This document shows, piece after piece, positions 55,131 through 64,000 of a stretch of 64,000 nucleotides of DNA; within the stretch, counting starts at the first letter, position 1; every line of letters begins with the position of its first letter. The DNA is from Niastella sp. OAS944. GTDB lineage: Bacteria > Bacteroidota > Bacteroidia > Chitinophagales > Chitinophagaceae. The notes under the pieces are model-generated. The model had not been told where the DNA came from. It ran no database searches and saw nothing but the letters and a program-made list of their open reading frames with translations. The stretch covers positions 186,001 to 250,000 of the forward strand of contig JANUBW010000002.1 in assembly GCA_024809215.1 (NCBI GenBank), written 5' to 3'. Both the position numbers and the translations under genes were made by a program.

Positions 55131-56510
55131 TTAGTGCTTTCTATCGATATTATTATACTTATCAGTATACTTGGTTACACTATCCTGCATTTTCTTAATA
55201 TCGGCATCGATAGCTTTAACGCCTGCTACATCTTTTTTAGCTTCAGCCTGACGTTTCTTTTGTTCAAGCTGATTTACTTTTTCTTCGTTGATGATGATCA
55301 GCAGGTCGAGCGCATTCTTCAGGTTGTCTTTATCTTCCATTTTCAGTTTGCCTTGCGCATCGAGCAGTTCATCTACCTTTACTAAGTAAGGTAAAGCCTG
55401 GTCAAATTTTTTGGCAGTTTCAACACGCAATTCCTCTTTCTTCTTCAACTGATCGGGAGTGAGTTTTACATTACCCTGAGGGCGAATGTTCTTGTTCTCG
55501 TTGTTGATCTCTACACCCTGGTTATAATAGATCTGACCCAACACCATGTTGGCATTTGCATAATCAGGCTTTTTCTCCAGGGTTTTACCCATTACTTCAA
55601 TAGCTTTATTAATGAGTTCTTTGGAGTTGGCCGGACGTTTGCTGGCATCCGGATCATAACCGGTTTGGTATAATTCTACACCGTAGTTGAACAGGAACAG
55701 GAAGTTATCAGGATTTTCCTTAATAACCTGCTCGTATTTTTTGAACAGGTCATCTTTGTTACCTTTTTCACGAGCCATATCGAGCTCAAAGCCGGTCCAG
55801 AACTGATCGGCAGGATATACTTCGCGGCCCAGTGCAGAGAACTTAGAAGCGTTGGCAACATCATCTTTTCTGCGATAATAGTCGGCCAACCACTTATAGA
55901 TCTCTACAAAACCTTCGCCTTTTGCTTTTGCCTCGGCAATTTTGCCATAATAAACAGCGGCATCATCGGGTTTATTCGCTTTTTCGGCTGAAATACCGGC
56001 ATACAGGGTTGTAGTGGTATCTAACTTAATGGGAATAATATTCCGGGCGCTCATGAGGTCGAATATAGCCAGTGAATTTTTAAAGTTTACAAAGGCGTCG
56101 TTGTAGTTGCTGGCATTATAAAAAGAAGCAGCATCTTTTGAATAACCGGTGTACAGGTCAATCAAAGGAGCATTGTTATCCAGGGTAAGCTGGATATTTC
56201 TTTTAGCCGCATCTTTTTCTTTTGATTCCAGGTCGAGGTATGTTTTCATGGCCTCGAAAGCAGTGTTACGGGCATCAGGCACGGTACCTTTCAAAGAAGA
56301 ATCACCGGCAATAGCGCCATATATTTTTGCTTTTTGATACCATGCGTCGGCACTGGTCTTATTTTTATCAACTGCCAGTACTGCGTCGATCTCTGTTTTA
56401 GCTTCTGTCAGTTTTTTCTTTGACAAAAGGTCTTTCGCCTTTTCGATCTTCTGGGCCTGTGACAAGAACCCAACTGCAGCAAGCAATGCTGTCAGAACCA
56501 TTTTTTTCAT
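55131..56510 (-). CDS. TPR-repeat periplasmic protein
   Basis: A 459-residue protein with a signal peptide (about 1-18, ending LSQAQ) and successive tetratricopeptide helices (e.g. ADAWYQKAKIYGAIAGD and LFNYGVELYQTGYDPDA). Ends in a highly charged helical tail with KKRQAEAKKDVAGVKAIDADIKK coiled-coil-like spacing. Function unknown; it could be a scaffold in the periplasm. It begins 52 bases after the gyrA stop and is likely cotranscribed with it. Confidence 0.85.
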   Translation of the reverse strand: MKKMVLTALLAAVGFLSQAQKIEKAKDLLSKKKLTEAKTEIDAVLAVDKNKTSADAWYQKAKIYGAIAGDSSLKGTVPDARNTAFEAMKTYLDLESKEKDAAKRNIQLTLDNNAPLIDLYTGYSKDAASFYNASNYNDAFVNFKNSLAIFDLMSARNIIPIKLDTTTTLYAGISAEKANKPDDAAVYYGKIAEAKAKGEGFVEIYKWLADYYRRKDDVANASKFSALGREVYPADQFWTGFELDMAREKGNKDDLFKKYEQVIKENPDNFLFLFNYGVELYQTGYDPDASKRPANSKELINKAIEVMGKTLEKKPDYANANMVLGQIYYNQGVEINNENKNIRPQGNVKLTPDQLKKKEELRVETAKKFDQALPYLVKVDELLDAQGKLKMEDKDNLKNALDLLIIINEEKVNQLEQKKRQAEAKKDVAGVKAIDADIKKMQDSVTKYTDKYNNIDRKH

Positions 56511-56562
56511 CTGAGAATGTATTTATTGTTTTAGCCAAAGTGCTTAATAGAATCCAACTCTA

Positions 56563-59211
56563 TTATTCGTTCTCCGGATTTTCTTCCGCTGCTGGTTCAT
56601 CACCTTCACCGGAAGCATCAGCACTTGTTTCATTAACATCAGATGCAACTTCACCGCCTTCGGTTGTCTGTGCAACTATATTACCGTCGGCCTGTGCTTC
56701 AACTTCTCCATTTTCACCATTTACTTCATCCTCACTATCATCCAGTTGGGTGATGGCGGCAATTTCGTCGCCATCATCGAGACGAATTAATTTAACACCT
56801 TGTGTGTTACGGCCCAGTTCGCTAATGCCTCCTGCCGGCATACGAATGGTCATACCGCTTTTACAGGTGATCATCAGGTCTTCTTTTGCAGCCACATCGA
56901 GCATACCAACCAGCGAACCGGTCTTTTCAGTAACGTTGAGGGTCTTCACCCCTTTTCCGCCCCGGTTTGTAATTGGATACTCTTCGAGTTGGGTACGTTT
57001 TCCGAAGCCTTTTTCGCTCACTACCAACACACTACGAGAGTTGTCTTCTTTTGAGACACATATCATGCCAATAACTGCATCATTTTCATCGTCTACGTCA
57101 ATTCCCGAAACACCTATGGCTCCACGGCCGGTTGCACGTACTTTTTCTTCAGGGAAGCGAATGGCTCTACCGCTTTTCACGGCCATCATAACTTCACTGT
57201 TGCCGGTTGTTAACCTGGCTACCAGCAATTCATCGCCTTCAACAATGGTAATGGCGTTTACACCGGTTTTACGTGGGTTGCTAAAATCTTCCAGTGTCGT
57301 TTTCTTTATGATACCTTTTTTGGTACACAATACAATGTTGTGGCCTTTTACAAACTCTTCATCTTCCAGGTCTTTGATATCAATGATCGCTCTGATCTTA
57401 TCGTCGGGCGGTAATTGGATCAGGTTCTGGATGGCGCGGCCTTTAGCCGTTTTATCGGCTTCGGGTATTTCGTAAACGTTCAACCAGTAACAGCGTCCTT
57501 TTTCGGTAAAGAACAGCATGGTGTGGTGCGAAGAAGCTACGAACAGATGCTCGATAAAATCCTCTTCACGGGCTTTACCACCTTTGGCGCCACGGCCGCC
57601 GCGGCGTTGTGCGCGGTACTCGGTAGCAGAGGTACGTTTAATGTAACCCAGGTGCGAGATGGTGATCACCACATCTTCTTCCTTAATGAGGTCTTTTATT
57701 CGTACTTCGTTATCGAGGTAAGTGATCTCGGTTTTGCGAACATCGCCGAATTTTTCTTTAACCTCGGTCAATTCCGTTTTAATGATATCGTAGCGCATAC
57801 CTTCATTGCCTAAGATTTCACGCAGGTGACCGATCAGACGCATGAGCTCTTCGAACTCTTCCCTGATCTTATCACGTTCCATTCCGGTTAACCTTTGCAA
57901 GCGTAACTCGAGGATGGCCCTTGCCTGAATTTCATCGAGCCCCCAGCCTGCATTGATCAAACTTACACGGGCAATTTCTGGTGTAGCAGAAGCGCGGATC
58001 ATGGCGATCACTTCATCGAGGTGATCGAGCGCAATGAGATAACCCTGTAAAATGTGGGCTTTCTTTTCCGCTTCGCGCAATTCGAATTGCGTACGGCGCA
58101 CTACCACTTCATGACGGAACTCCACAAACTCACTGATCATATCTTTTACGTTCAGTGTTCTTGGGCGGCCTTTTGACAAGGCCACGTTGTTGATACCGTA
58201 TGAAGTTTGTAATTCGGTGAATTTATAAAGCTGGTTGATCACCACGTTGGCAATAGCATCGCGTTTAAGATCTATTACAATACGGGTGCCTTCCTTGGCA
58301 TTCGATTCGTTGTTTACGTGTGCAATACCTTCGATCACTTTCTCATTTACGAGCTGGCCGATCTTATCGCACAATGCATCGCGGTTAACCTGGTAAGGAA
58401 CTTCGGTTACAATAATGGTTTCGCGACCGCTTGGTTTGGTGTCGATGGTCAGTTTACCACGCAGCACAACCCTTCCGCGGCCAAAATGCATACCGGCACG
58501 AATACCTTCCATACCGTAAATGATACCACCGGTTGGGAAGTCGGGCGCTTTGATATGCACCATCAGTTCATCGATGGTGATCTCGCGGTTATCGATATAG
58601 GCAATACAACCGTCAATTACTTCACTGAGGTTATGCGGCATCATGTTGGTAGCCATACCAACCGCAATACCGCTTGAACCGTTCACCAATAAGTTGGGAA
58701 TACGGGCGGGCAGAATTGTAGGCTCTTTTTCTGAGTCGTCGAAGTTGGGCTGAAAGTCAACGGTATCTTTATCGATATCCATCAACATATATTCAGCTAA
58801 CCGGTCGAGCCTGGCCTCGGTATAACGCATGGCGGCAGGGCCGTCGCCATCCTGGTTACCGTAGTTACCCTGGCCATCTACAAGGGTATAGCGCATGCTC
58901 CATTCCTGTGCCATACGCACCATGGCGTCGTACACGGATGAGTCGCCATGCGGGTGATATTTACCCAACACCTCTCCTACAACACGCGCCGATTTTTTAT
59001 ACGCTCTGTTGTAGTTCAGGCCCAGTTCGTTCATGGCGTAAAGGATACGCCGGTGAACCGGTTTCAAACCATCGCGTACATCGGGCAAGGCACGGCTTAC
59101 GATCACTGACATAGAGTAATCGATGTACGCCGTTTTCATTTGCTCTTCGATATTTACAGGTATTATACGATTCTCATCGTTTGTTTCCTGTGGTGTGAAG
59201 TTTTCTTCCAT
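56563..59211 (-). CDS. gyrA: DNA gyrase subunit A
   Basis: An 882-residue type IIA topoisomerase A subunit. The breakage-reunion domain has [17 protein letters not shown] near residue 92 (quinolone-interaction Ser and Asp in the sensitive state) and the catalytic tyrosine in MRYTEARL near 130. The C-terminal domain has the gyrase-specific QRRGGRG box (near 552), separating it from topoisomerase IV ParC. A long acidic tail (about 835-882) follows. It introduces negative supercoils with GyrB. A TATTTTTG box at 59273-59266 lies about 55 bases before the ATG. Confidence 0.97.
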   Translation of the reverse strand: MEENFTPQETNDENRIIPVNIEEQMKTAYIDYSMSVIVSRALPDVRDGLKPVHRRILYAMNELGLNYNRAYKKSARVVGEVLGKYHPHGDSSVYDAMVRMAQEWSMRYTLVDGQGNYGNQDGDGPAAMRYTEARLDRLAEYMLMDIDKDTVDFQPNFDDSEKEPTILPARIPNLLVNGSSGIAVGMATNMMPHNLSEVIDGCIAYIDNREITIDELMVHIKAPDFPTGGIIYGMEGIRAGMHFGRGRVVLRGKLTIDTKPSGRETIIVTEVPYQVNRDALCDKIGQLVNEKVIEGIAHVNNESNAKEGTRIVIDLKRDAIANVVINQLYKFTELQTSYGINNVALSKGRPRTLNVKDMISEFVEFRHEVVVRRTQFELREAEKKAHILQGYLIALDHLDEVIAMIRASATPEIARVSLINAGWGLDEIQARAILELRLQRLTGMERDKIREEFEELMRLIGHLREILGNEGMRYDIIKTELTEVKEKFGDVRKTEITYLDNEVRIKDLIKEEDVVITISHLGYIKRTSATEYRAQRRGGRGAKGGKAREEDFIEHLFVASSHHTMLFFTEKGRCYWLNVYEIPEADKTAKGRAIQNLIQLPPDDKIRAIIDIKDLEDEEFVKGHNIVLCTKKGIIKKTTLEDFSNPRKTGVNAITIVEGDELLVARLTTGNSEVMMAVKSGRAIRFPEEKVRATGRGAIGVSGIDVDDENDAVIGMICVSKEDNSRSVLVVSEKGFGKRTQLEEYPITNRGGKGVKTLNVTEKTGSLVGMLDVAAKEDLMITCKSGMTIRMPAGGISELGRNTQGVKLIRLDDGDEIAAITQLDDSEDEVNGENGEVEAQADGNIVAQTTEGGEVASDVNETSADASGEGDEPAAEENPENE

Positions 59212-59361
59212 ACTTGTTTTACAGATATGATTTACATCCGTTTAAGTGGTCCTTTGGATGGGTGGCAAAAATACCCTATTTAAGCGTGAAAACCCGTTCT
59301 TTGTAAGGGTTTTTTAAGCCTAAATTTTATCCACGAATGTTAAGAAATACAGAAGAAGACC

Positions 59362-59580
59362 ACCAGTTACCAGGTGCCGGTTACCGGGTTAATACAAGTT
59401 ACAGGTTACAAGGTACAGGTTACAAGTTGCAGGGAAATGCAAAATACAAGTTACCGGTTACCTGTTACAAGTTACCAGGTCTTTATTGCAGATTAATGAT
59501 CAAATTTTAACACCCCGATAATCGGGCACACCTGGCAACTGGTTCCGGGTAACCGGTAACCAGCTCCTTTAGGATACCCG
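59362..59580. repeat. heptamer array ACCAGTT/ACAGGTT
   Basis: ACCAGTT, ACCAGGT, GCCGGTT, ACCGGGT, then ACAGGTT, ACAAGGT, ACAGGTT, ACAAGTT, GCAGGGA, and later ACCGGTT, ACCTGTT, ACAAGTT, ACCAGGT: mostly exact seven-base steps. An additional inverted portion lies at 59530-59576. It fills the 390-base gap between the histidine kinase stop and gyrA. Confidence 0.9.
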
Positions 59581-59601
59581 GCAAACCTGCAACGAGTATG
59601 T

Positions 59602-60789
59602 TCAAATCTGTTGTAAAGGAAGTTCAATGATGAAACTGGTGCCATGTCCTTCGGTGCTTTGTACCTGTATAGAACCATTGCCTTTTTCAACAAACTCTTT
59701 TATAAGAACCAGCCCAAGCCCGCTCCCCGACTCGTTTTGGGTGCCGCGGCGGCTGTATTTTTCTTTGCTCAGGAACAGGCGTTCGCTCATACGTGCAGGC
59801 ATACCTATACCGGTATCGGTAACTCTTAGCACCACCTTTCGGCCAAAGTTAAAACCATCTACCGTAATGCTGCCTTTTTCGGTGAACTTATTGGCATTGG
59901 TAAGCAGGTTACGCAAAATGAAGCGCAAAATGTTTTCATCTACATCGAGCTTTACTGAGGCATGCACCTGGTTCAGCAGGCGGTTCTCCTTCATGTTGGT
60001 CTGTACGGTCAATTCGGTAAACACTTTGTCAACCACCTCTTTTAGCTGAAACATTTCGGGAACATTCAGCGTGGGCTGCAATTGTATGCTCCCCCACTCT
60101 ACCAGGTTCTCCAGTAAAGCCATGGTACTGTGCAGCTGTGTGCTGCTTACATTCAAAAAATTGTTAAACCTTTCGGGGTCTATCGTTTTGTTCAGGTATA
60201 GCTGAAACAGGCTTACGATGGAGGCCAGCGGGCTTCTAACATCATGTGCTATGATGCTGATCATACGGCGCTGGGTTTCGGTTATACGCTCCAGCTCCTG
60301 GTTCTTTAGCCGCAATTCCATTTGCTTTACCACCTGTTTGCCCAATATCATCAACGCCTCCTGTTGTTCATTGGTCAAATGGCGGGGCTCGGTATCAATA
60401 ACGCACAACATGCCCAGGTTGTTCCCGGCTTCGGAAGTAAGGGGCACGCCGGCATAAAAACGAATGCCCTTGTTACCGGTAACCAATGGGTTGTTGGTAA
60501 ACCGGGCATCGATGGTGGCATCGGGCACAATGAAGATATTGCCATTCAAAATGCCATGGCTGCAGAATGAGATATCGCGCGAGGTTTCCTGTTCATCCAT
60601 ACCAACCCTGGCCTTGAACCATTGCCGTTCGGCATCGAGCAGCGAAATGAGCGATATGGGGGCGTTACAAATACGGGAAGCTAACTTTACCAGGTGGTCG
60701 AACTCCTCTTCCTCGGGAGTATCCAAAATGTTATATTGATGAAGATCGGCTAATCTTAGGCTTTCGTTAACAGGTATATCAGCTTTCAT
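59602..60789 (-). CDS. GAF-domain sensor histidine kinase
   Basis: A 395-residue cytoplasmic histidine kinase. A GAF domain (about residues 25-165, with SLISLLDAERQWFKARVGMD) precedes HisKA with the phosphoacceptor IIAHDVRSPLASIV near 183, then HATPase with NLLTNANKFTEKG (N box) near 300, GIGMPARMSERLF and SGSGLGLVLIKEFVEKGNG near 355. It has no membrane segment or receiver domain. The GAF ligand and the response regulator partner are unknown. It is upstream of gyrA on the same strand with a 390-base repeat-filled gap. Confidence 0.9.
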   Translation of the reverse strand: MKADIPVNESLRLADLHQYNILDTPEEEEFDHLVKLASRICNAPISLISLLDAERQWFKARVGMDEQETSRDISFCSHGILNGNIFIVPDATIDARFTNNPLVTGNKGIRFYAGVPLTSEAGNNLGMLCVIDTEPRHLTNEQQEALMILGKQVVKQMELRLKNQELERITETQRRMISIIAHDVRSPLASIVSLFQLYLNKTIDPERFNNFLNVSSTQLHSTMALLENLVEWGSIQLQPTLNVPEMFQLKEVVDKVFTELTVQTNMKENRLLNQVHASVKLDVDENILRFILRNLLTNANKFTEKGSITVDGFNFGRKVVLRVTDTGIGMPARMSERLFLSKEKYSRRGTQNESGSGLGLVLIKEFVEKGNGSIQVQSTEGHGTSFIIELPLQQI

Positions 60790-61181
60790 TATGCGCGTTG
60801 TTGTGAACGTGGAAGGATATTAGACGGTATAAAAATGGGGCATTCATACCTTATAAACAATCGTTATATATCAGTGTTATCCATATTACAGAAAGGTTTT
60901 AAAACAGGTTACTGGTTACTACTTATGAAAACCGGGTAGTGAATGTGTTATGGTGGAAAACTACTGTCATTTTTAACGTCTCTTTTTATAACATTTTAAC
61001 TGGAGTATTTGGTACAATTACTGCCAACTGTTAACTTGCATTTACTATCAATCTACCCCCGGTATCCTATTTAAAAATCCCTTTTAACCACTGAGCCCGC
61101 AACCCGCTGAAGAAATTCGGTTACGAAGTAGCTATACTACAGCTACCTGCTTGTAATATTTTTTACAGAGTTTTTATAGTT
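60790..61181. other. intergenic, no gene seen
   Basis: A divergent 392-base spacer between the histidine kinase and the GYF_2 protein. It contains a short GGTTACTGGTTACT repeat at about 60907-60920 and a small GTAGCT...AGCTAC inverted repeat near 61128, but no gene or RNA was recognised. Confidence 0.4.
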
Positions 61182-62699
61182 ATGAATAAGTATCTACTAT
61201 TACGCGATAACAAGCAAACAGGCCCATACACAGCCCAGCAGCTGGCAGAAAAAGGTTTGAAACCTTATGACCTGGTATGGTTGGAAGGCAGAAGCGCAGC
61301 CTGGCGTTATCCCGGCGAAATTGAGGAATTGAAGGCCTTTGCCCCTGTTGTTGAGGAGCAGCCCTACGATCGTTTCTATAAAAAACAGGAAAACGGGCAA
61401 TCGACCGAAACCACCAATACAGTTCAGGAAACCCAGCCCATAGCCAAGGTTGAAACCAGCAAACACATTCACGTTACTATGCCTGGCGGCGCCAAGGTAC
61501 AGGCAGCCAAAAAACAAGAAGCCGTTAAACCGGCTGCCCAGCAAAACGAAAAGAGCGCCAAATCTGCCGCCGCGTCCTCCTCATACATCATTTCTGAAGA
61601 AGACGATGAATTGAACAGCAGTTTACTGAAAGGATATAAAAACAGGAAAGTAGAAGATGAAGAGATCAACAATAGTTTCCTGAATGACTACGAATCAAGA
61701 AAGGCAGCTTATTCAAAAGGTAAAAGCGCCGGTTCAGCCGCAGCCGTAAAAGAAACCACAGCCGTAAAAGAAACGGTAGCTGAAAAACCGGTTACACCCA
61801 AAAAGGAAAGCTGGTCAACGCCAAAGAAGAAAGAACAATTCGACCTGAAAGCATTGCTGGCAGGATCGGGAAAATATTTGCAGAACAATAAGAACCTCAC
61901 CCGTGTACTGGTAGCTGTGGTTTTAATATTGGGCGGGGTAGTAATTGGCCTGGTCATAAATAAAGGCAACCAACAACCCGACACCCAGGTGTTGGAAAGC
62001 CTGGTGAAAGAGATCAGGGACCAACAGAACGAGAAAGCCAACAATAATAATAGCGCCCCTTCGGCTGAAACAACTCAACATAGCAACAACAAAAAGCATA
62101 ACAATGCCCGGCGGGACGAAGAAGCCAATAATAATGAAGGGGCAGAAAACGTTGCCAACCCGGCGGCACCGAATACCACTGTTGTAAACAATGCTTCGGG
62201 CAACCAGCAACAACAACGGCCATCAGTTATTAAAAAAGACAATATCGTTGTTCCGCCACCACCGGTGCAAAACAACAAGTCAATAGCATTGCCAGCCAGC
62301 AATACATCGCCCCAACAGGTTGAAGCTACCCCTGCTGTTATGGAAACAAGGGAAAAGCCTATAAACCCCGAAGTAATTGAGAAAGCCCGCAAAAACATTT
62401 ATGAACAGGTAAGGGCCGAAGCCAGCGCTTATAAAGTTGGCGTATTCGGCGGTGTATCGGACCTCGATGTAACCTTAGTGAACACCAGCCTGTATACCCT
62501 CGACCAGGTAGCAGTTGAAGTAAAGTATTATGGTATGGAAAAGAAGCTGGTAAAAACACAAACTATCATCTTCAATAATGTACCTCCAGGTAAAAGAAGA
62601 ACACTCGAAGTGCCTAAAACCAATAGAGGCCAAACCATCGAATGTTCAGTTATAAGCATTAACTCTAAAGCGTTAGGATTAGCGAAGACCGGCTTCTGA
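61182..62699 (+). CDS. GYF_2-domain membrane protein
   Basis: A 505-residue protein. The N-terminal 55 residues match the GYF_2/DUF4339 domain (YLLLRDNKQTGPYTAQQL, LEGRSAAWRYPGEI). A low-complexity Lys/Gln/Ala-rich linker (about 60-225) contains two copies of a short LLKGYKNRK/FLNDYESRK motif. A single membrane helix (VLVAVVLILGGVVIGLVI, about 246-263) is followed by an Asn/Gln-rich spacer and a conserved C-terminal domain (about 400-505) beginning ARKNIYEQVRAEA. The helix orientation puts the C-terminal domain on the opposite side from GYF_2. Role unknown; could be a scaffold or regulator. Confidence 0.75.
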   Translation: MNKYLLLRDNKQTGPYTAQQLAEKGLKPYDLVWLEGRSAAWRYPGEIEELKAFAPVVEEQPYDRFYKKQENGQSTETTNTVQETQPIAKVETSKHIHVTMPGGAKVQAAKKQEAVKPAAQQNEKSAKSAAASSSYIISEEDDELNSSLLKGYKNRKVEDEEINNSFLNDYESRKAAYSKGKSAGSAAAVKETTAVKETVAEKPVTPKKESWSTPKKKEQFDLKALLAGSGKYLQNNKNLTRVLVAVVLILGGVVIGLVINKGNQQPDTQVLESLVKEIRDQQNEKANNNNSAPSAETTQHSNNKKHNNARRDEEANNNEGAENVANPAAPNTTVVNNASGNQQQQRPSVIKKDNIVVPPPPVQNNKSIALPASNTSPQQVEATPAVMETREKPINPEVIEKARKNIYEQVRAEASAYKVGVFGGVSDLDVTLVNTSLYTLDQVAVEVKYYGMEKKLVKTQTIIFNNVPPGKRRTLEVPKTNRGQTIECSVISINSKALGLAKTGF

Positions 62700-62844
62700 G
62701 TAAGATTCTACAGTTGACAAACGTTTTTCCACATTTCTTACCTCTGGCATAGTTTTTAGATCTTATAAAAGTGTTGGCACAGTTTTTTAAAGAATTATGT
62801 GCAATCAAAATTGATACACATAAGGGGAGTTAAAAACCTTGTTT

Positions 62845-63156
62845 ATGGATAAAACTGTTGCCACGTTTATCGGGGTGGTTTGTGTGGTTATAGGCCTTCA
62901 TGCATCCCGCGCCATGCACCGAACAAATATCACAGGAAAAGTAAAAGCATTTACAGAAAAGGATTCAATTTGGGTATTTGCAGTGAATGGAAAGGACTCC
63001 TTAAAGACGATGGTGAATAACGGCAGGTTCCGGTTTACAGTAAAGCCGGGTTCGTGGATGGTAACAGTGGCGCCGCACGCAGAGAACCAGGAAGGAAAAC
63101 TGGTTGAAGCAGTAGAAGGAAGCACCCTTGATATGGGAACGATCATTCTGAATTAA
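62845..63156 (+). CDS. small exported protein
   Basis: A 103-residue protein, with an N-terminal hydrophobic segment (VATFIGVVCVVIGL) that is likely a signal or anchor. The remainder (HRTNITGKVKAFTEKDSIWVFAVNG...KPGSWMVTVAPHAEN) looks like a carboxypeptidase-regulatory-like beta-sandwich, as found in many Bacteroidota secreted proteins. AAGGGGAG at 62822 is a plausible ribosome binding site. ATG 62845 is chosen over an upstream TTG at 62839. Confidence 0.65.
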   Translation: MDKTVATFIGVVCVVIGLHASRAMHRTNITGKVKAFTEKDSIWVFAVNGKDSLKTMVNNGRFRFTVKPGSWMVTVAPHAENQEGKLVEAVEGSTLDMGTIILN

Positions 63157-63189
63157 AAATATTAAATAAGGGACGGTTCAAAACCAAAA

Positions 63190-63214
63190 GAGCTGGTGTT
63201 CGTCACCGGCTCTT
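63190..63214 (+). terminator. intrinsic terminator
   Basis: AGAGCTGGTG pairs with CACCGGCTCT (one G-T pair) around TTCGT, then TTTG. It ends the small exported gene, 33 bases after the stop. Confidence 0.8.
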
Positions 63215-63220
63215 TGTATT

Positions 63221-63362
63221 GTTACCGGTTACCAGTTACCAGATCCCAGTCGGTCATACTGGTTACATTTAGCTGTAAAGAAGGGGTTCCAGGTTACAGG
63301 GTTCAGGTTACAAGTTAATACAGCACCCAACGCCCCTGCAACCTGCAACATGTAACCTGCAA
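63221..63362. repeat. heptamer array GTTACCA and CTGCAAC words
   Basis: GTTACCG, GTTACCA, GTTACCA; later GTTACAG, GGTTCAG, GTTACAA; then CTGCAAC, CTGCAAC, ATGTAAC, CTGCAAC, in near-exact seven-base steps. It fills the spacer before the saccharopine dehydrogenase-like gene. Confidence 0.85.
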
Positions 63363-63414
63363 CACCCACTCTAATTAATAAATCTCACATTTGAAGTATT
63401 AGTATCTTTAATTA

Positions 63415-64000
63415 ATGAAGCATATTCTAATATTGGCATCGGGCAGCATGGCTCATTCGCTGATCAACTATCTTGCAAAAGAAGCTGCTGCCAATAATTG
63501 GAATGTTACCATTGCCAATTCCAGTTTACCCGACTATCCATTACCTGCCAGCATTGAGCTTTTATTATTTCAACTCAATAATGAAATTGCCCGCCGCCAG
63601 CTTATAGCTACCGCCGACCTGGTGATCTCCTTACTGCCTGCTGCCCTGCATCAATTGGTAGTTACCGATTGCTTACATTATAAAAAGCATTTACTTACAC
63701 CGTCATATATTGACGGATCTACAGCCGCACTTGGCACTTCCATTAAACAACAAAAACTGTTGTTCCTGCACGAAATGGGGTTCGAGCCCGGCATAGATCA
63801 TATGAATGCCATGCGGCACATTCACCGCATCAAAGCTATTGGCGGCAACATTACTTCGTTCAGATCGTATTGTGGCGCACTGGTTTCACCTGAAAGCAAC
63901 GACAATCCCTGGCATTATAAACTAACGGGTACGCAACCGGGCATTGTGCAGGCCTATAAAGATGGCGCTGTATTTAAAGAGAATGGTTCAGTAATTAACT
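63415..64000 (+). CDS. saccharopine dehydrogenase-like protein, 5' part
   Basis: Starts at ATG 63415 and is open to the window edge (195 codons seen). The N-terminus MKHILILASGSMAHSLINYL resembles the dinucleotide-binding fold of the saccharopine dehydrogenase family, with an altered GxGxxG (ASGSMA). FEPGIDHMNAMRHIHRIKAIGG near residue 122 and FRSYCGALVSPE near 145 match the family's second domain. It could act in lysine metabolism, but family members have other roles. A TATCTTTA box ends 4 bases before the ATG. The 3' end lies outside the window. Confidence 0.8.
   Translation, partial: MKHILILASGSMAHSLINYLAKEAAANNWNVTIANSSLPDYPLPASIELLLFQLNNEIARRQLIATADLVISLLPAALHQLVVTDCLHYKKHLLTPSYIDGSTAALGTSIKQQKLLFLHEMGFEPGIDHMNAMRHIHRIKAIGGNITSFRSYCGALVSPESNDNPWHYKLTGTQPGIVQAYKDGAVFKENGSVIN

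Noticed and set aside
1842..63362. CRISPR array as the explanation of the repeats
   Set aside because: Units are 7-9 bases, degenerate and adjacent without unique spacers; no cas gene is present.

Overview
The window looks like a chromosomal segment of a Bacteroidota member, most likely family Chitinophagaceae (a Niastella/Chitinophaga-like soil bacterium). This is inferred from a SusC/SusD pair with a divergent one-protein hybrid sensor, a type IX secretion C-terminal domain, several large outer-membrane receptors, many short lipoprotein signals, weak Shine-Dalgarno sites, and promoter-like TAnnTTTG boxes instead of sigma-70 boxes. No rRNA, tRNA, CRISPR array, phage, integrase or transposase was seen.

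Layout. 0.4-9.8 kb: metabolic and housekeeping genes (metallo-beta-lactamase-fold hydrolase, aspartate kinase, fructose-1,6-bisphosphatase, a CAP lipoprotein, an orphan ABC ATPase, a YfiT-like DinB protein, Nudix, folC, a TonB-like protein). 10-18.6 kb: TauE permease, DinB protein, a small secreted protein, radical SAM protein, membrane protein, a very large T9SS-secreted amidase, and a molybdopterin oxidoreductase. 18.7-30 kb: FtsX-like permease, LEA-type lipoprotein, CE15-like esterase, a tight three-gene cluster ending in DUF2071, a SAM hydrolase/halogenase-family protein with a lipoprotein signal, a serine hydrolase and glucokinase. 30-38.4 kb: MsbA-like exporter, beta-barrel receptor, tandem aspartyl protease, nitroreductase, a tiny membrane ORF and a secreted protein. 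38.5-50.6 kb: a polysaccharide utilization locus, susC-susD-GH88-DUF2264, facing a hybrid two-component regulator. 50.6-54.8 kb: small membrane protein, unknown protein, DoxX, Crp/Fnr regulator, GH27. 55-64 kb: TPR protein behind gyrA, GAF histidine kinase, GYF_2 membrane protein, small secreted protein, and the start of a saccharopine-dehydrogenase-like gene cut by the window edge.

The most distinctive feature is in the spacers. Many intergenic gaps carry degenerate tandem repeats, mostly of period 7 (a few of 8 or 9), built from many unrelated words. Several occur as head-to-head inverted pairs that could fold into long hairpins between genes, and at two or more places the word changes while the seven-base register is kept. 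A separate palindrome-rich block with repeated TTTCCGGGAAA-like motifs fills the gap at 26.9-27.2 kb.

Functionally the locus mixes core metabolism (aspartate pathway, gluconeogenesis, folate, glucose phosphorylation, DNA gyrase) with polysaccharide scavenging. The SusC/D pair would import uronate-containing oligosaccharides, GH88 and DUF2264 would process them, and the hybrid sensor would control them. The CE15 esterase, GH27 and glucokinase are scattered accessory functions.
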